Shown in pieces: positions 48,515 to 57,354 of a stretch of DNA of 64,000 bases. Origin of the DNA: Frateuria_A sp049727805. Lineage in GTDB: Bacteria > Pseudomonadota > Gammaproteobacteria > Xanthomonadales > Rhodanobacteraceae. The stretch's first letter is position 1. The number at the start of each line of letters is the position of its first letter. Where the stretch lies: positions 34,981 through 98,980 of the forward strand of contig NZ_JBCNYA010000014.1 in the NCBI RefSeq assembly GCF_049727805.1, given 5' to 3'. Both the position numbers and the translations under genes were made by a program. A model generated the notes under the pieces. The model was given only the letters and a program-made list of their open reading frames with translations, made no database searches and was not told where the DNA came from.

Positions 48515-49651
48515 TCAGAGCTTGTAGGGGCCCATCAGGTCGGGATGGACCTCGGGCCGCGGCGCCGGCGGCGGCTCGTCGCCGCGTGCCGTCGCCTGCT
48601 TCAACTGGTAGACGTAGGCCAGCACCTGCGCCACCGCCACGTACAGCGAGACCGGGATTTCCCGGCCCAGCGAGGTGGTGGCATACAAGGCGCGTGCCAG
48701 CGGCGGGGCTTCGACCATCGGGATGCGGTGGCCGCTCGCCACCAGGCGGATCTGCTGGGCCAGCACGTCCACGCCCTTGGCGATCACCCGCGGCGCGCCG
48801 GTGCCGCTCTCGTCGTACTTGAGCGCCACGGCGAAGTGGGTCGGGTTGGTCACGATCACGTCGGCCTTGGGCAGCTCTTCCATCATGCGCCGGCGCGACA
48901 TCTCGAACTGCACCTGGCGGATGCGGCCCTTGAGCTCGGGGTTGCCCTCGGTTTCCTTGGCCTCGTCCTTGAGCTCCTGCCGGGTCATGCGCAGGCGCTT
49001 GGCGTGGTCGAACTTCTGGTAGAGGGCGTCGGCGCCGCCGATCAGCGCCAGCAGCGCGCCGAACAGCAGCGCCGAGCGGCCCAGCAGCGACATCGCGCGC
49101 GCCACGCCGAGCGCGACGTCGGCACGGCCCAGCGCCTGCAGCTCGTCCACCGAGTGTTTGAGCAGCAGCGCCAGCGCGCCGCCGATGAACAGCAGCTTGA
49201 GCAAGGCCTTGCCCAGCTCGACCAGGCCGCGCATGGCGAAGATGCGGCCCAGGCCGGCCACCGGGTTGAGCCGGTCGAACTTCGGCTGCAGCGCTTGGCC
49301 GCTGAAGCTGATGCCGCCCACCAGCACCGGCCCGGCAAACACGGCCAGCAGGGTCGCCACCGCCACCGGCGCGAACAGCATCAGCGCCTCGCGCACCGCC
49401 ATGCCGAGCACGCGGGCGGGCAGCGCGTCGGAGAACAGCGCCTCGCGGCTGTAGTCCAGGCCCAGATGGTAGATCGTGCGCGCATGGCTCATCGCCCGTT
49501 CGCTGCCGGAGAGCAGCGCGGCCACGCCGGCCAGCGTCACCAGCGCGCCGGAAAGGTCGCGCGAGCGCGGGATGTCGCCTTTTTCGCGCGCCTCGCGGAG
49601 GCGTTTTTCCGATGGTTGTTCTGTGCGTTCCTGGTCGTCGTTCTCGGCCAT
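48515..49651 (-). CDS. flhB: Flagellar export switch protein FlhB
   Basis: 378 residues. It starts with the charged AENDDQERTEQPSEKRLREA, has four membrane helices, and carries the autocleavage motif NPTH in ADVIVTNPTHFAVALKYDE. The cleaved tail continues through MVEAPPLARALYATTSLGRE to a Pro-rich end (PPPAPRPEVHPDLMGPYKL). It switches export from rod/hook to filament substrates together with FliK. It lies 7 nt behind fliR. Confidence 0.97.
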   Translation of the reverse strand: MAENDDQERTEQPSEKRLREAREKGDIPRSRDLSGALVTLAGVAALLSGSERAMSHARTIYHLGLDYSREALFSDALPARVLGMAVREALMLFAPVAVATLLAVFAGPVLVGGISFSGQALQPKFDRLNPVAGLGRIFAMRGLVELGKALLKLLFIGGALALLLKHSVDELQALGRADVALGVARAMSLLGRSALLFGALLALIGGADALYQKFDHAKRLRMTRQELKDEAKETEGNPELKGRIRQVQFEMSRRRMMEELPKADVIVTNPTHFAVALKYDESGTGAPRVIAKGVDVLAQQIRLVASGHRIPMVEAPPLARALYATTSLGREIPVSLYVAVAQVLAYVYQLKQATARGDEPPPAPRPEVHPDLMGPYKL

Positions 49652-49658
49652 GGGAGCG

Positions 49659-50441
49659 TCAGCCTCCCACCAGCTCGTGCATCAACGACCAGGCGCTGTC
49701 CTGCAGCGTCTCGAACGCGCCGGGCAGCGCGCGCAGGCCCAGCCACAGCGCGATCGAGCCCAGGCAGAGGGTGATCGGGAAGCCGACCGCGAACAGGTTC
49801 ATCGACGGCGCCGCGCGGCTGATCGCGGCAAAGCCGATGTTCACCACCAGCAGCGCGGTGACCGCCGGCAACGCCACGCGCACCGCGCCGGCGAACAGGT
49901 GCGCGCCGAACAGCACCACCGCGTGCAGGCCATCGGCGTTGATCGCGATCGGGCCGGGCGGCAACGTGTGAAAGCTTTCTGCGAGCAACTGGATCAGCCG
50001 CAGGTGGCCGTTGAGCGCCAGGAACAGCAGCGTCACCAGCACCATGTAGAACTGGCTGAGCACCGGCGTGCTGCCGCCACCGCCGGGATTGACCACCTCG
50101 GCAAACCCCAGGCTCATGCCCTGCCCCACCAGCTCGCCGCCGAACGCCACCGCCTCGAATACCAGCTTGAGCACGAAGCCGACCGAGGCGCCAACCAGGA
50201 TCTGGCTGACCATCGTAGCCACGCCCGTGGCGCTCAGCGGATCGATCGCGGCCGGCGCGAGCGGCGCCAGCACCAGCGTCAGCATCACCACCAGGCCGAT
50301 GCGGATGCGCGCGGGAATCACCGTCGAACCCAGCACCGGCGCGACAAGGCACAGCCCGCCGACCCGGCCCAGCGCCCACAGCAGGCCGCCCAGCCAGTTC
50401 TCCATCTGCGCGAGGTCGACCGTGGCCACGCCGTTGCCCAT
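49659..50441 (-). CDS. fliR: Flagellar export gate protein FliR
   Basis: 260 residues, six hydrophobic helices. Family segments: LWALGRVGGLCLVAPVLGST, VPARIRIGLVV-like PARIRIGLVVMLTLVLAPLA, FGGELVGQGMSLGFAEVVNP, SFHTLPPGPIAINADGL and LCLGSIALWLGLRAL. With FliP and FliQ it forms the export gate. It follows fliQ by 15 nt. Confidence 0.95.
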   Translation of the reverse strand: MGNGVATVDLAQMENWLGGLLWALGRVGGLCLVAPVLGSTVIPARIRIGLVVMLTLVLAPLAPAAIDPLSATGVATMVSQILVGASVGFVLKLVFEAVAFGGELVGQGMSLGFAEVVNPGGGGSTPVLSQFYMVLVTLLFLALNGHLRLIQLLAESFHTLPPGPIAINADGLHAVVLFGAHLFAGAVRVALPAVTALLVVNIGFAAISRAAPSMNLFAVGFPITLCLGSIALWLGLRALPGAFETLQDSAWSLMHELVGG

Positions 50442-50456
50442 TACGTCGCGGCCCCG

Positions 50457-50726
50457 TTACTTGACCGCACCGGGCAGCCCCTCGATCAGCTGCCGCGTGA
50501 ACTGCACCAGCGTGCGCAGCATCCACGGGCCGGTGATCAGCGCGACCACCGCCATCGCGATCAGCTTGGGGATGAACGAGAGGGTCATCTCGTTGATCTG
50601 CGTGGCCGCCTGGATCACGCCGATCAGCAGGCCCACCGCCAGCGCGGTGAGCAGCAGCGGCGCGGCGATGAGCATCGCCACGTAGAGCGCGTGCTGGCCG
50701 AATTCGATGACGGATTCAGGGGTCAT
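50457..50726 (-). CDS. fliQ: Flagellar export gate protein FliQ
   Basis: 89 residues, two membrane helices (LYVAMLIAAPLLLTALAVGL and IPKLIAMAVVALITGPWML) around the conserved loop IGVIQAATQINEMTLSFIPK. Standard length. It lies between fliP (64 nt gap containing a repeat) and fliR. Confidence 0.95.
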   Translation of the reverse strand: MTPESVIEFGQHALYVAMLIAAPLLLTALAVGLLIGVIQAATQINEMTLSFIPKLIAMAVVALITGPWMLRTLVQFTRQLIEGLPGAVK

Positions 50727-50751
50727 GGGCGTAAAGCTCGGGCACTTGGCT

Positions 50752-50774
50752 CCCTCTCCCCGGAGGGGAGAGGG
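50752..50774. repeat. Interspersed palindromic repeat, CCCTCTCCCC/GGGGAGAGGG copy
   Basis: A 10-bp arm palindrome with centre GGA in the fliP-fliQ gap, lacking the TTGGGGTGAGGGG tail. It is inside an operon, so it may act as an mRNA-stabilising or processing hairpin rather than a terminator. Confidence 0.7.
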
Positions 50775-50790
50775 AGCGAAAGCGGGCCGC

Positions 50791-51606
50791 TCATGTGTAG
50801 AAGCTTCCGGCCAGCGTGCCGATCAACAGCGTCCACCCATCCACCAGCACGAACAGCATGATCTTGAACGGCAGCGAGATGATCATCGGCGAGACCATCA
50901 TCATGCCCATCGACATCAGCACGCTGGCGACCACCAGGTCGATGATCAGGAACGGGATGAACAGCAGGAATCCCATCTGGAACGCGGTCTTCAGTTCCGA
51001 GGTGAGGAACGCCGGCATCGCGACGCGGAAGGGCACGTCGTCCTTGCTGGCGTAGGGCTTCTCCTTGGCCAGTTGGGTGAACAGCTGCAGGTCCGCGTCG
51101 CGCGTCTGGTCGAGCATGAAGCGCTTGAAGGGCGCGCTCGCCGCGGGCAGCGCCTGCTCGGCGGTCATCTGGCCGTCCATATAGGGCTTCACGCCGTCGC
51201 TGTAGGCCTTGTTGAACACCGGCCCCATGACGAACAGCGTGAGGAACAGTGCCAGGCCGAGCAGCACCTGGTTGGGCGGCGTCGACTGCGTGCCCAGCGC
51301 CTGGCGCAGGAAGCCGAGCACGATGATGATCCGGGTGAACGAGGTCATCATCAAAAGGATCGCCGGGAGCAGCGTGAGGACCGTCATCAGGCCCAGCAGC
51401 TGCAGCGACAGCGTCCAGTTCTTCGCGCCGCCGGGCGCGTCGTGCACCGTCAGCACCGGGATGCCGGCCGGCGCGGTGGGACTGGCCGGCATGCTCAGCG
51501 CGGGCGCGGCCGGCGCCGACTGCGGCGCGGCGAAGGCGAACAGCGGCAGCAGCATCAGGGCCAGCGCGAGCCACCAGCGCGCGCCACGGAACGAAAGCAG
51601 TTTCAC
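50791..51606 (-). CDS. fliP: Flagellar export gate protein FliP
   Basis: 271 residues. Cleavable signal-like N-terminus (RWWLALALMLLPLFAFA), then the family segments LLGLMTVLTLLPAILLMMTS, FTRIIIVLGFLRQALGTQST, PPNQVLLGLALFLTLFVMGP, VPFRVAMPAFLTSELKTAF and MGMMMVSPMIISLPFKIMLF. Full length. It overlaps the fliO stop by 4 nt. Confidence 0.97.
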   Translation of the reverse strand: MKLLSFRGARWWLALALMLLPLFAFAAPQSAPAAPALSMPASPTAPAGIPVLTVHDAPGGAKNWTLSLQLLGLMTVLTLLPAILLMMTSFTRIIIVLGFLRQALGTQSTPPNQVLLGLALFLTLFVMGPVFNKAYSDGVKPYMDGQMTAEQALPAASAPFKRFMLDQTRDADLQLFTQLAKEKPYASKDDVPFRVAMPAFLTSELKTAFQMGFLLFIPFLIIDLVVASVLMSMGMMMVSPMIISLPFKIMLFVLVDGWTLLIGTLAGSFYT

Positions 51607-51983
51607 GACTTGCCTTTCCAGCGCGACAACAGTTGCGCGAAGTTGGGAGCGGCCGGCATCGGCGCCGGCGGGTTGGGCTCGACCGGAGCGGCGCCCTCGT
51701 ACACGTGCAGCGTGCGCATGCCGCCCTGCCCCACGCCCACCAGCAGGCGCTTGCCGTCGGCATCGAGCAGCAGCACGCGCTCGCGCGCGCCCACCGCGAA
51801 GGTTTCCACGCAGCGGATGCGCCGCCCGCCCGGCAGCGTGCGCGCCTGCAGGCGGCGGCTCATCCAGCCGGCCACGAAGATCAACGCGATCACCGCGGCC
51901 AGGCTGAGCAGCACGCGCAGCAGTTCCCCGCCGACGTTGATGTCGGGCGCGGCGATGGGCGCGGCGAAGATCAGTGCAAGCAT
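51603..51983 (-). CDS. fliO: Flagellar protein FliO
   Basis: 126 residues. One membrane helix (LLRVLLSLAAVIALIFVAGW) and a small cytoplasmic domain (IRCVETFAVGARERVLLLDA, DGKRLLVGVGQGGMRTLHVY) typical of FliO, which helps FliP assembly. It begins 4 nt after the fliN stop. Confidence 0.92.
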   Translation of the reverse strand: MLALIFAAPIAAPDINVGGELLRVLLSLAAVIALIFVAGWMSRRLQARTLPGGRRIRCVETFAVGARERVLLLDADGKRLLVGVGQGGMRTLHVYEGAAPVEPNPPAPMPAAPNFAQLLSRWKGKS

Positions 51984-51987
51984 GGGA

Positions 51988-52320
51988 TCAACGCAGCTTG
52001 CGCACGCGCTCGGCCGGGCTGACCACGTCGGTCAGGCGGATGCCGAACTTCTCGTTGATCACCACCACCTCGCCGTGCGCGACCAGCGTGCCGTTGACGA
52101 ACACGTCCAGCGGCTCGCCGGCGGCACGGTCCAGCTCCACCACCGAGCCCTGGTTCAACTGCAGCAGGTTGCGGATGCTGATGCGGGTGCGGCCGACCTC
52201 CATGGCCAGGGTCACCGGCACGTCGAGGATCATGTCCAGGTTGACGTCGCCCTCGCCGGCAAAGCCGTTCAGGGCGTCCGATTCGATGCGGTCTACGACC
52301 GCGGCGTCGTTGGCAGTCAT
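51988..52320 (-). CDS. fliN: Flagellar motor switch protein FliN
   Basis: 110 residues. The SpoA domain covers LDMILDVPVTLAMEVGRTRI, LLQLNQGSVVELDRAAGEPL and DVFVNGTLVAHGEVVVINEK through the FGIRLTDVVSPAERVRKL end. It forms the lower C-ring with FliM. ATG 52320 overlaps the fliM stop (ATGA). Confidence 0.97.
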   Translation of the reverse strand: MTANDAAVVDRIESDALNGFAGEGDVNLDMILDVPVTLAMEVGRTRISIRNLLQLNQGSVVELDRAAGEPLDVFVNGTLVAHGEVVVINEKFGIRLTDVVSPAERVRKLR

Positions 52321-53330
52321 GCGCTTTTCTTCTCTGTGAACTCGCCGGACGCGCGCATCTCGCGGCGGCCGACATGGGCCTGGAACTGGATGGCCGTGTG
52401 GCCGTTGGTCTGGCCGTAGCGGCCGCGGAACACCGGCACGTCCTCGGCGAAGACGGTGCACAGCTCGGGCAGCACCACCGGGATCACGTCGCCGGGCTTG
52501 AGGCCCAGGAAGTCGCCGATGGACAACTGCGCCTCGAGCAGCAGCGAACTCAACTCGACCTCGGCGTCGAGCACTTCCTCGTGCAGGTGCTCGGTAAAGC
52601 GGTCGTCACGGTCGGCCAGGTCGCTCTGCACGCCGGCGTCGAGCAGCGTGCGGATCGGCTCGACCATTGCGTAGGGCAGCGTCAGGTGGATCTCGCCGCC
52701 GCCGCCGTCGAGCTCGACGTGGAAGCGCGACACCACGACCGTTTCCGTGGGGCTGACGATATTCGCGAACTGCGGGTTGATCTCGGAATTGAGGTACTCG
52801 AACTCCAGCGGCAGCACCGGGTTCCACGCCTCGGTCATGGCGCCGAAGAGTTCGGTCAGCATGATCTGGATCACGCGGTTCTCGGTCGCGGTGAAGTCGC
52901 GGCCCTCGATGCGCGCGTGGAAGCGGCCGTCGCCGCCGAAGAAGTTGTCGATCACGGTGAACACCAGCCGCGGCTCGAACACCACCAGCGCGGTGCCGCG
53001 CAGCGGCTTGATCTTCACCAGGTTCAGGTTGCTCGGCACCGCCAGGCTGTGCACGTACTCGGCGAACTTGACCATCTTCACGCCGAGCACCGACACCTCG
53101 CAGCTCTTGCGCAGCACGTTGAACACGCCCAGGCGGAAGAAGCGCGCGAAGCGGTCGTTGACCATCTCCAGCGTCGGCAGGCGGCCGCGCACGATGCGGT
53201 CCTGCTGGGTGAAGTCGTAGGACTGCACCGCTTCGGTGGGCGGCGGCTCGTCCTCGCCGGTGGCGACGCTGCCACCGGTGACACCGTCGAGCAGCGCGTC
53301 GATTTCGTCCTGGGAAAGAAGGTCGCTCAT
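52317..53330 (-). CDS. fliM: Flagellar motor switch protein FliM
   Basis: 337 residues. The N-terminal CheY-binding peptide LLSQDEIDALLDGVTGG is intact. The middle CheC-like domain (about 50-230) includes GVFNVLRKSCEVSVLGVKMV and FTVIDNFFGGDGRFHARIEG; the C-terminal SpoA domain ends near 335. The CheY-binding peptide strongly resembles the three repeats in the CheA of this cluster. It sits 13 nt behind fliL. Confidence 0.97.
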   Translation of the reverse strand: MSDLLSQDEIDALLDGVTGGSVATGEDEPPPTEAVQSYDFTQQDRIVRGRLPTLEMVNDRFARFFRLGVFNVLRKSCEVSVLGVKMVKFAEYVHSLAVPSNLNLVKIKPLRGTALVVFEPRLVFTVIDNFFGGDGRFHARIEGRDFTATENRVIQIMLTELFGAMTEAWNPVLPLEFEYLNSEINPQFANIVSPTETVVVSRFHVELDGGGGEIHLTLPYAMVEPIRTLLDAGVQSDLADRDDRFTEHLHEEVLDAEVELSSLLLEAQLSIGDFLGLKPGDVIPVVLPELCTVFAEDVPVFRGRYGQTNGHTAIQFQAHVGRREMRASGEFTEKKSA

Positions 53331-53343
53331 GGGCGCGATCGCC

Positions 53344-53859
53344 TCACTGCATCACGAAGCTGGTGAAGTACAGCGCGTCGATGCCCGGCTTGCCGGTGCG
53401 CGACGCGACGATCTTGCGCACGGCCTCCAGCGCCTCGGCCTGCAGCTTCTGCTTGCCGGCGGGGTCGGCGAGGATGGCGTAGTCCTGGCGGCTGAACAGC
53501 ATCACCAGCGCGTTGCGCACCACCGGGTCGACGCTCTTGACGGTGTCCAGCGCGGCCTGGTCGTGCGCCATCAGGGTCACGCCGACCTGCAGGTAGCGCA
53601 TCGATGCGTCGTCGCGGAAATTGACCACGAAGGCCGGGTCCAGCGGCAGGAACAGTTCCGGCTGCGCATCGACCGGCTTGGCGTCGGCGTCGTGCTTGCC
53701 GGCGGACGCGGTGGCTGCCTTGTCGTGGCCGCGCAGCGCGGTCAGCGCGTAGGCGCACACGCCCGACACGGCCAGCAACGCCACCGCCAGGCCGATCACC
53801 AGTGGGGAACGGCGCTTCTTCGGCACCGTCGCGACCACTTCTTCTTCCGTTGTTGCCAT
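53344..53859 (-). CDS. fliL: Flagellar basal body-associated protein FliL
   Basis: 171 residues. A cytoplasmic start, one helix (SPLVIGLAVALLAVSGVCAYA), and a periplasmic stomatin-like domain (FLPLDPAFVVNFRDDASMRY, LQVGVTLMAHDQAALDTVKS, DPVVRNALVMLFSRQDYAIL) with the usual C-terminus DALYFTSFVMQ. It is the first gene of the fliLMNOPQR-flhBA run, with a sigma-54 promoter 62 nt upstream. Confidence 0.95.
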   Translation of the reverse strand: MATTEEEVVATVPKKRRSPLVIGLAVALLAVSGVCAYALTALRGHDKAATASAGKHDADAKPVDAQPELFLPLDPAFVVNFRDDASMRYLQVGVTLMAHDQAALDTVKSVDPVVRNALVMLFSRQDYAILADPAGKQKLQAEALEAVRKIVASRTGKPGIDALYFTSFVMQ

Positions 53860-53920
53860 GCCTTACCTCGTTCCGTTTTTGTCCGTCGGGAGCGCCGGGC
53901 GCCACCTGCATGGGCTTTGT

Positions 53921-53936
53921 TGCAAGCCGCATGCCA
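53921..53936 (-). promoter_or_regulatory. Sigma-54 promoter of the fliL operon
   Basis: On the minus strand TGGCATGCGGCTTGCA: GG and GC are exactly 10 nt apart and the sequence fits TGGCAC-N5-TTGCA with one mismatch. Predicted transcription starts about 50 nt before the fliL ATG. FleQ (61350-62777) is the expected activator. Confidence 0.85.
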
Positions 53937-54093
53937 TGGTGGGAAGCCTTGTCTCTGCTGGTTTTGCGGCCGGAGCGGCGCTTTCTTGACGCGCGCCGGA
54001 GAAGGGACGCGTCGCGATCACGACGGGTGCCTGAAAGTCGGCGGCGCGCGTCAACGGGCGGGTGGCGAGCAGGCGGTCTCCTGCAGGGCTTCC

Positions 54094-54320
54094 CCCATCC
54101 GCCCTTCGGGCACCTTCCCCCGTGAACGGGGGAAGGATCAGGGTCGCGGCGCTCGCATCAGCGTTCTTTTCCCGCGAGCGGGGAAGGAATTAAAGCCGCA
54201 ACGCTCACGGGCGGGGTCTTCTCTGCGAAGGGGAAGGAATCAAAGCCGCAGCACTCATGTCCGGGCCTTCCCCCGCGAACGCGGGGGAAGGTGCCGACAT
54301 GCGGATGGGGGCGCTTTGGG
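54094..54320. repeat. Cluster of interspersed GC-rich repeats in the fliK-fliL gap
   Basis: One copy of the CCCATCCGCCCTTCGGGCACC/CTTCCCCCG-TGAA-CGGGGGAAG repeat (54094-54138), partial hairpins at 54165-54190, two direct repeats of GGGGAAGGAATYAAAGCCGCA about 50 nt apart (54179 and 54230), and an inverted copy (54266-54320). No gene is visible in 53937-54454. The array separates two operons and may stop transcription or be a hotspot for rearrangement. Confidence 0.75.
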
Positions 54321-54454
54321 CGCGATGCCGGACTGATACGACGGATGCCCGAAAGCCGGCTCAAGCGGCGATAGGTGCGCCCGGGTGGAAAAAGCCCGTT
54401 CGCCCTGAGCGCAGGCCGCAGACCGCAGACCGAAGTCGGAAGGCCCGCACTTCC

Positions 54455-55465
54455 TCAGGCAAACGTATCGAGCATCCCCAGCGACACCACCGGCGCGCTC
54501 GCCATCGCGGATTCGGGTTCGATCTCGCCGATCGTCCCGCCCGCCTCGCCGCCACGCCCGCCCTCGCCCTGCTGCTGGCGCTGGCCGACGTCGGTGTGAC
54601 CCAGCGCCAGGCCGTGGTGGGCGAGCAGCGCGTCGAGCTGCAGCAGAGTCTGCTGCACCGCGTGTACGGCGGCCGGATGCTGCACGGCGAAGCTCACGTC
54701 GACGCGGTCGTGGTTGAGGCTGACCTTCACGTCCAGCGTGCCGAGGTCTTCCGGGTGCAGGCGGATGCGCGCCTGCTTGACGTCCTGCTGGCCCAGCCAC
54801 ATCACGTGCTGGCCCAGTTCCTGGGCGAAGGCAGGCGTGCCGGCGGGGCTGGCGATGTTGAGGGTGGCGGGGGGCGCCGCCGTGCCGGCGTTGCCAGGCG
54901 TCGGCACCTGGGTGGTGGATGCGGTGGCCATCTGCAGCGCATCCAGCGGGGCGTCCTTCTGCTCGGCGGGCTTGGCCAGCATCGGCGCCAGCGCGGCGGT
55001 GTCCAGGCCGGTCGCCGGCTTGGCGGTCGCGACCGCGGTGGCGGCTGCGGTGCCGGCCAGCAGCACGAGTGCGGCGGGTGTCTTGGCGGCCGTCCCGACG
55101 GCACCGGCCGCCTTGGCGGTGGCGGGTGCCACGGCGCCGGCCTGGGCCAGCGGCTTGGCCGGCGCGGCCTGGCCGATCAGCGCGAGCATGGCGGCGGCCA
55201 GTGCGGCGGCGTCGGGATGGCTTTCGTCCTTCGCGGGGGCATCGGTGGCCTGCGCGTGGTCGGCCTTGGCCGTCGCCGGTGCCTTGGCCGCGGGATCGTG
55301 CTCCTCGTGCGCCGGCTGTTCGTTCGCCTCGCCGTGTTGCTGGCGGGCCGCGTCCAGGTGACGGTCGAAACGGTTCTCGTCGGTGGCGGACGTGGCCGTG
55401 GCAGCGGGCCGCGACGGCGCGGGGCCCGGCGGGGCGACGGGATTCACGGTGGCGGGTGCGCTCAT
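54455..55465 (-). CDS. fliK: Flagellar hook-length control protein FliK
   Basis: 336 residues. A long Ala/Thr/Pro-rich flexible N-terminal region (1-210) acts as the ruler; the C-terminal domain shows the FliK core (FAQELGQHVMWLGQQDVKQA, RIRLHPEDLGTLDVKVSLNH, VDVSFAVQHPAAVHAVQQTL). A low-complexity QRQQQGEGGRGGEAGG segment follows. Start 55465 has GAGGA 8 nt upstream; the GTG two codons earlier is less likely. It has its own sigma-54 promoter and is separated from fliL by a repeat array. Confidence 0.92.
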   Translation of the reverse strand: MSAPATVNPVAPPGPAPSRPAATATSATDENRFDRHLDAARQQHGEANEQPAHEEHDPAAKAPATAKADHAQATDAPAKDESHPDAAALAAAMLALIGQAAPAKPLAQAGAVAPATAKAAGAVGTAAKTPAALVLLAGTAAATAVATAKPATGLDTAALAPMLAKPAEQKDAPLDALQMATASTTQVPTPGNAGTAAPPATLNIASPAGTPAFAQELGQHVMWLGQQDVKQARIRLHPEDLGTLDVKVSLNHDRVDVSFAVQHPAAVHAVQQTLLQLDALLAHHGLALGHTDVGQRQQQGEGGRGGEAGGTIGEIEPESAMASAPVVSLGMLDTFA

Positions 55466-55512
55466 GGGCACTTCCTCGATGGCGTCAAGCGACTGGCGTC
55501 AGGCGCTAGGCT

Positions 55513-55528
55513 TGCAAGCTCCACGCCA
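55513..55528 (-). promoter_or_regulatory. Sigma-54 promoter of fliK
   Basis: On the minus strand TGGCGTGGAGCTTGCA with GG-N10-GC spacing and a perfect TTGCA. It sits in the 66-bp gap between fliJ and fliK; the predicted start is about 37 nt before the fliK ATG. Confidence 0.75.
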
Positions 55529-55531
55529 AGC

Positions 55532-55972
55532 TCAGTCACGGCCGCGGGCCGGGCGGCGATGCTGCATGCGCTCGTCGACGTCGTTCTGCTCGCGGCGCTC
55601 CTCGGCCTTGCGCTCCTGCTCGCGGTAGCGGTCGATCACGTTGTCCAGCGCGGCCTCGCGGGCGTGCGCGTCGCGCCAGAGCCCACGCACCTGGTCGAGC
55701 AGGCGGCGCTGGCGTTCGATCTCGACTGTCTGCTGCTCGATCGCGCGGTCGATGCGCTCGACGAACTGCTGGCGGTTCATCAGCGCGGTGGCCGTCAAAT
55801 GGCCGGCGCTGGGCGGGTTGGCGTATTCCTGGCGGTAGCCGCGCAGTTCCATCAACTGGCGCTCGGCCTTGGCCAGACGCTGCTGCTGCTCGGCGAGCTT
55901 GAGCACGGCGTCTTCGCTGCGCTGCTTGGCCTGGTCGGCGGCCGGCTGCAGGCGGTCGGCGCGCTTGCTCAC
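55532..55972 (-). CDS. fliJ: Flagellar export chaperone FliJ
   Basis: 146 residues, nearly all coiled-coil (AADQAKQRSEDAVLKLAEQQ through DNVIDRYREQERKAEERREQ). Size, charge pattern and place behind fliI fit FliJ, the stalk protein of the export ATPase. ATG overlaps the fliI stop (55969/55972). Confidence 0.92.
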   Translation of the reverse strand: MSKRADRLQPAADQAKQRSEDAVLKLAEQQQRLAKAERQLMELRGYRQEYANPPSAGHLTATALMNRQQFVERIDRAIEQQTVEIERQRRLLDQVRGLWRDAHAREAALDNVIDRYREQERKAEERREQNDVDERMQHRRPARGRD

Positions 55973-57312
55973 TGGGCGGCCTCGGCGGCAAGGGCATCGA
56001 GGGCGGCGATGCCGTCGGCAAGATTCATCGGCTCATCCACTTCCTGCTGCAGGAACGCGCGCAGCTTCGGCCACATCACGATGGCCTGGTCGACCTGCGG
56101 GTCCGAACCCTTCTGGTAGGCGCCCACCGCGATCAGGTCGCGCTGCTGGCGGTAGGCGGAGTAGACCTGGCGGAAACGCTGTGCGGCGCGCTGGTGCTCG
56201 CGCGCGGTGACCGCTGGCATCACGCGGCTGATCGAGGCTTCGATGTCGATCGCCGGGTAATGGCCGGCTTCGGCCAGGTCGCGCGAGAGCACGATGTGGC
56301 CGTCCAGGATCGCGCGCGCGGCGTCGGCGATCGGGTCGTGGCGGTAATCGTCGCCTTCGGTCAGCACGGTGTAGAAGGCGGTGATCGAACCCACGCCCTC
56401 GGCATCGTTGCCGGCGCGTTCCACCAGCGCGGGCAGCATCGCGAACACCGACGGCGGGTAGCCCTTGGTCGCCGGCGGCTCGCCGATCGCCAGCGCGATC
56501 TCGCGCTGCGCCTGCGCGTAGCGGGTGAGCGAATCCATCAGCAGCAGCACGCGCTGGCCGCGGTCGCGGAACCACTCGGCGATCGCGGTGGCGTACTGCG
56601 CGCCGCGCAGGCGTTTGAGCGGCGGCGCGTCGGCCGGGGCGGCGACGATCACCGCGCGGCGGCGACCCTCGACGCCCAGCGTGTGTTCGACGAATTCCTT
56701 CACCTCGCGGCCGCGCTCGCCGATCAGGCCGACCACCACCACGTCGGCGTCGGTGTAGCGGGTCATCATGCCCAGCAACGTGGACTTGCCCACGCCCGAG
56801 CCGGCGAACAACCCCAGGCGCTGGCCACGGCCGACGGTGAGCAGCGCGTTGATCGCACGCACGCCGGAATCCAGCGGGGTGTCGATGGGCTTGCGCGCCA
56901 TCGGGTTGATCGGTTCGGCCTTGAGCGCCGCGTGCTCGCCGGTATCGAGCGGACCCAGCCCGTCGAGCGGCACGCCGTCGGCGCCGATCACGCGGCCGAG
57001 CAGCCCCGCGCCGACCGGCAAACCGCCGGCATGGGCAAGCGGGCGTACGCGCGCGTTGGGCAGCACGCCGTGCATCTCGCCCACCGGCATCAGCAGCAGG
57101 CGTTCGTCGGCGAAGCCGACCACTTCGGTGTCGAGCGATTGTCCGTCGGCGGTGTCGACCAGGCAACGCGCGCCCAGCGCAGCTTCGCAGCCCTCGGCTT
57201 CCAGCGTGAGGCCGACCACGCGACGCAGCCGACCCTCCACGGCGAACGTGTGGGCGGCCTGCGCGCGCTGGCGGCGGCGGGCGAGCTGTTCGGTCCAGGC
57301 GGCGCGGGTCAT
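55969..57312 (-). CDS. fliI: Flagellum-specific ATPase FliI
   Basis: 447 residues. Walker A is GLFAGSGVGKSTLLGMM, Walker B LLMDSLTRYAQAQREIALAI, with the conserved GEPPATKGYPPSVFAMLPAL. It powers or assists unfolding of flagellar export substrates. The gene is preceded by a 240-bp repeat-filled gap after fliH, which is unusual inside this operon. Confidence 0.97.
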   Translation of the reverse strand: MTRAAWTEQLARRRQRAQAAHTFAVEGRLRRVVGLTLEAEGCEAALGARCLVDTADGQSLDTEVVGFADERLLLMPVGEMHGVLPNARVRPLAHAGGLPVGAGLLGRVIGADGVPLDGLGPLDTGEHAALKAEPINPMARKPIDTPLDSGVRAINALLTVGRGQRLGLFAGSGVGKSTLLGMMTRYTDADVVVVGLIGERGREVKEFVEHTLGVEGRRRAVIVAAPADAPPLKRLRGAQYATAIAEWFRDRGQRVLLLMDSLTRYAQAQREIALAIGEPPATKGYPPSVFAMLPALVERAGNDAEGVGSITAFYTVLTEGDDYRHDPIADAARAILDGHIVLSRDLAEAGHYPAIDIEASISRVMPAVTAREHQRAAQRFRQVYSAYRQQRDLIAVGAYQKGSDPQVDQAIVMWPKLRAFLQQEVDEPMNLADGIAALDALAAEAAQ

Positions 57313-57354
57313 GCGGCGACACCCTGGCGGGTGCCGGAAGGGGGCATCCGGCGG

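Noticed and set aside
54165..54265. CRISPR array in the fliK-fliL gap
   Set aside because: Only two to three imperfect repeats with irregular spacing, palindromic and GC-rich, no cas genes in the window.
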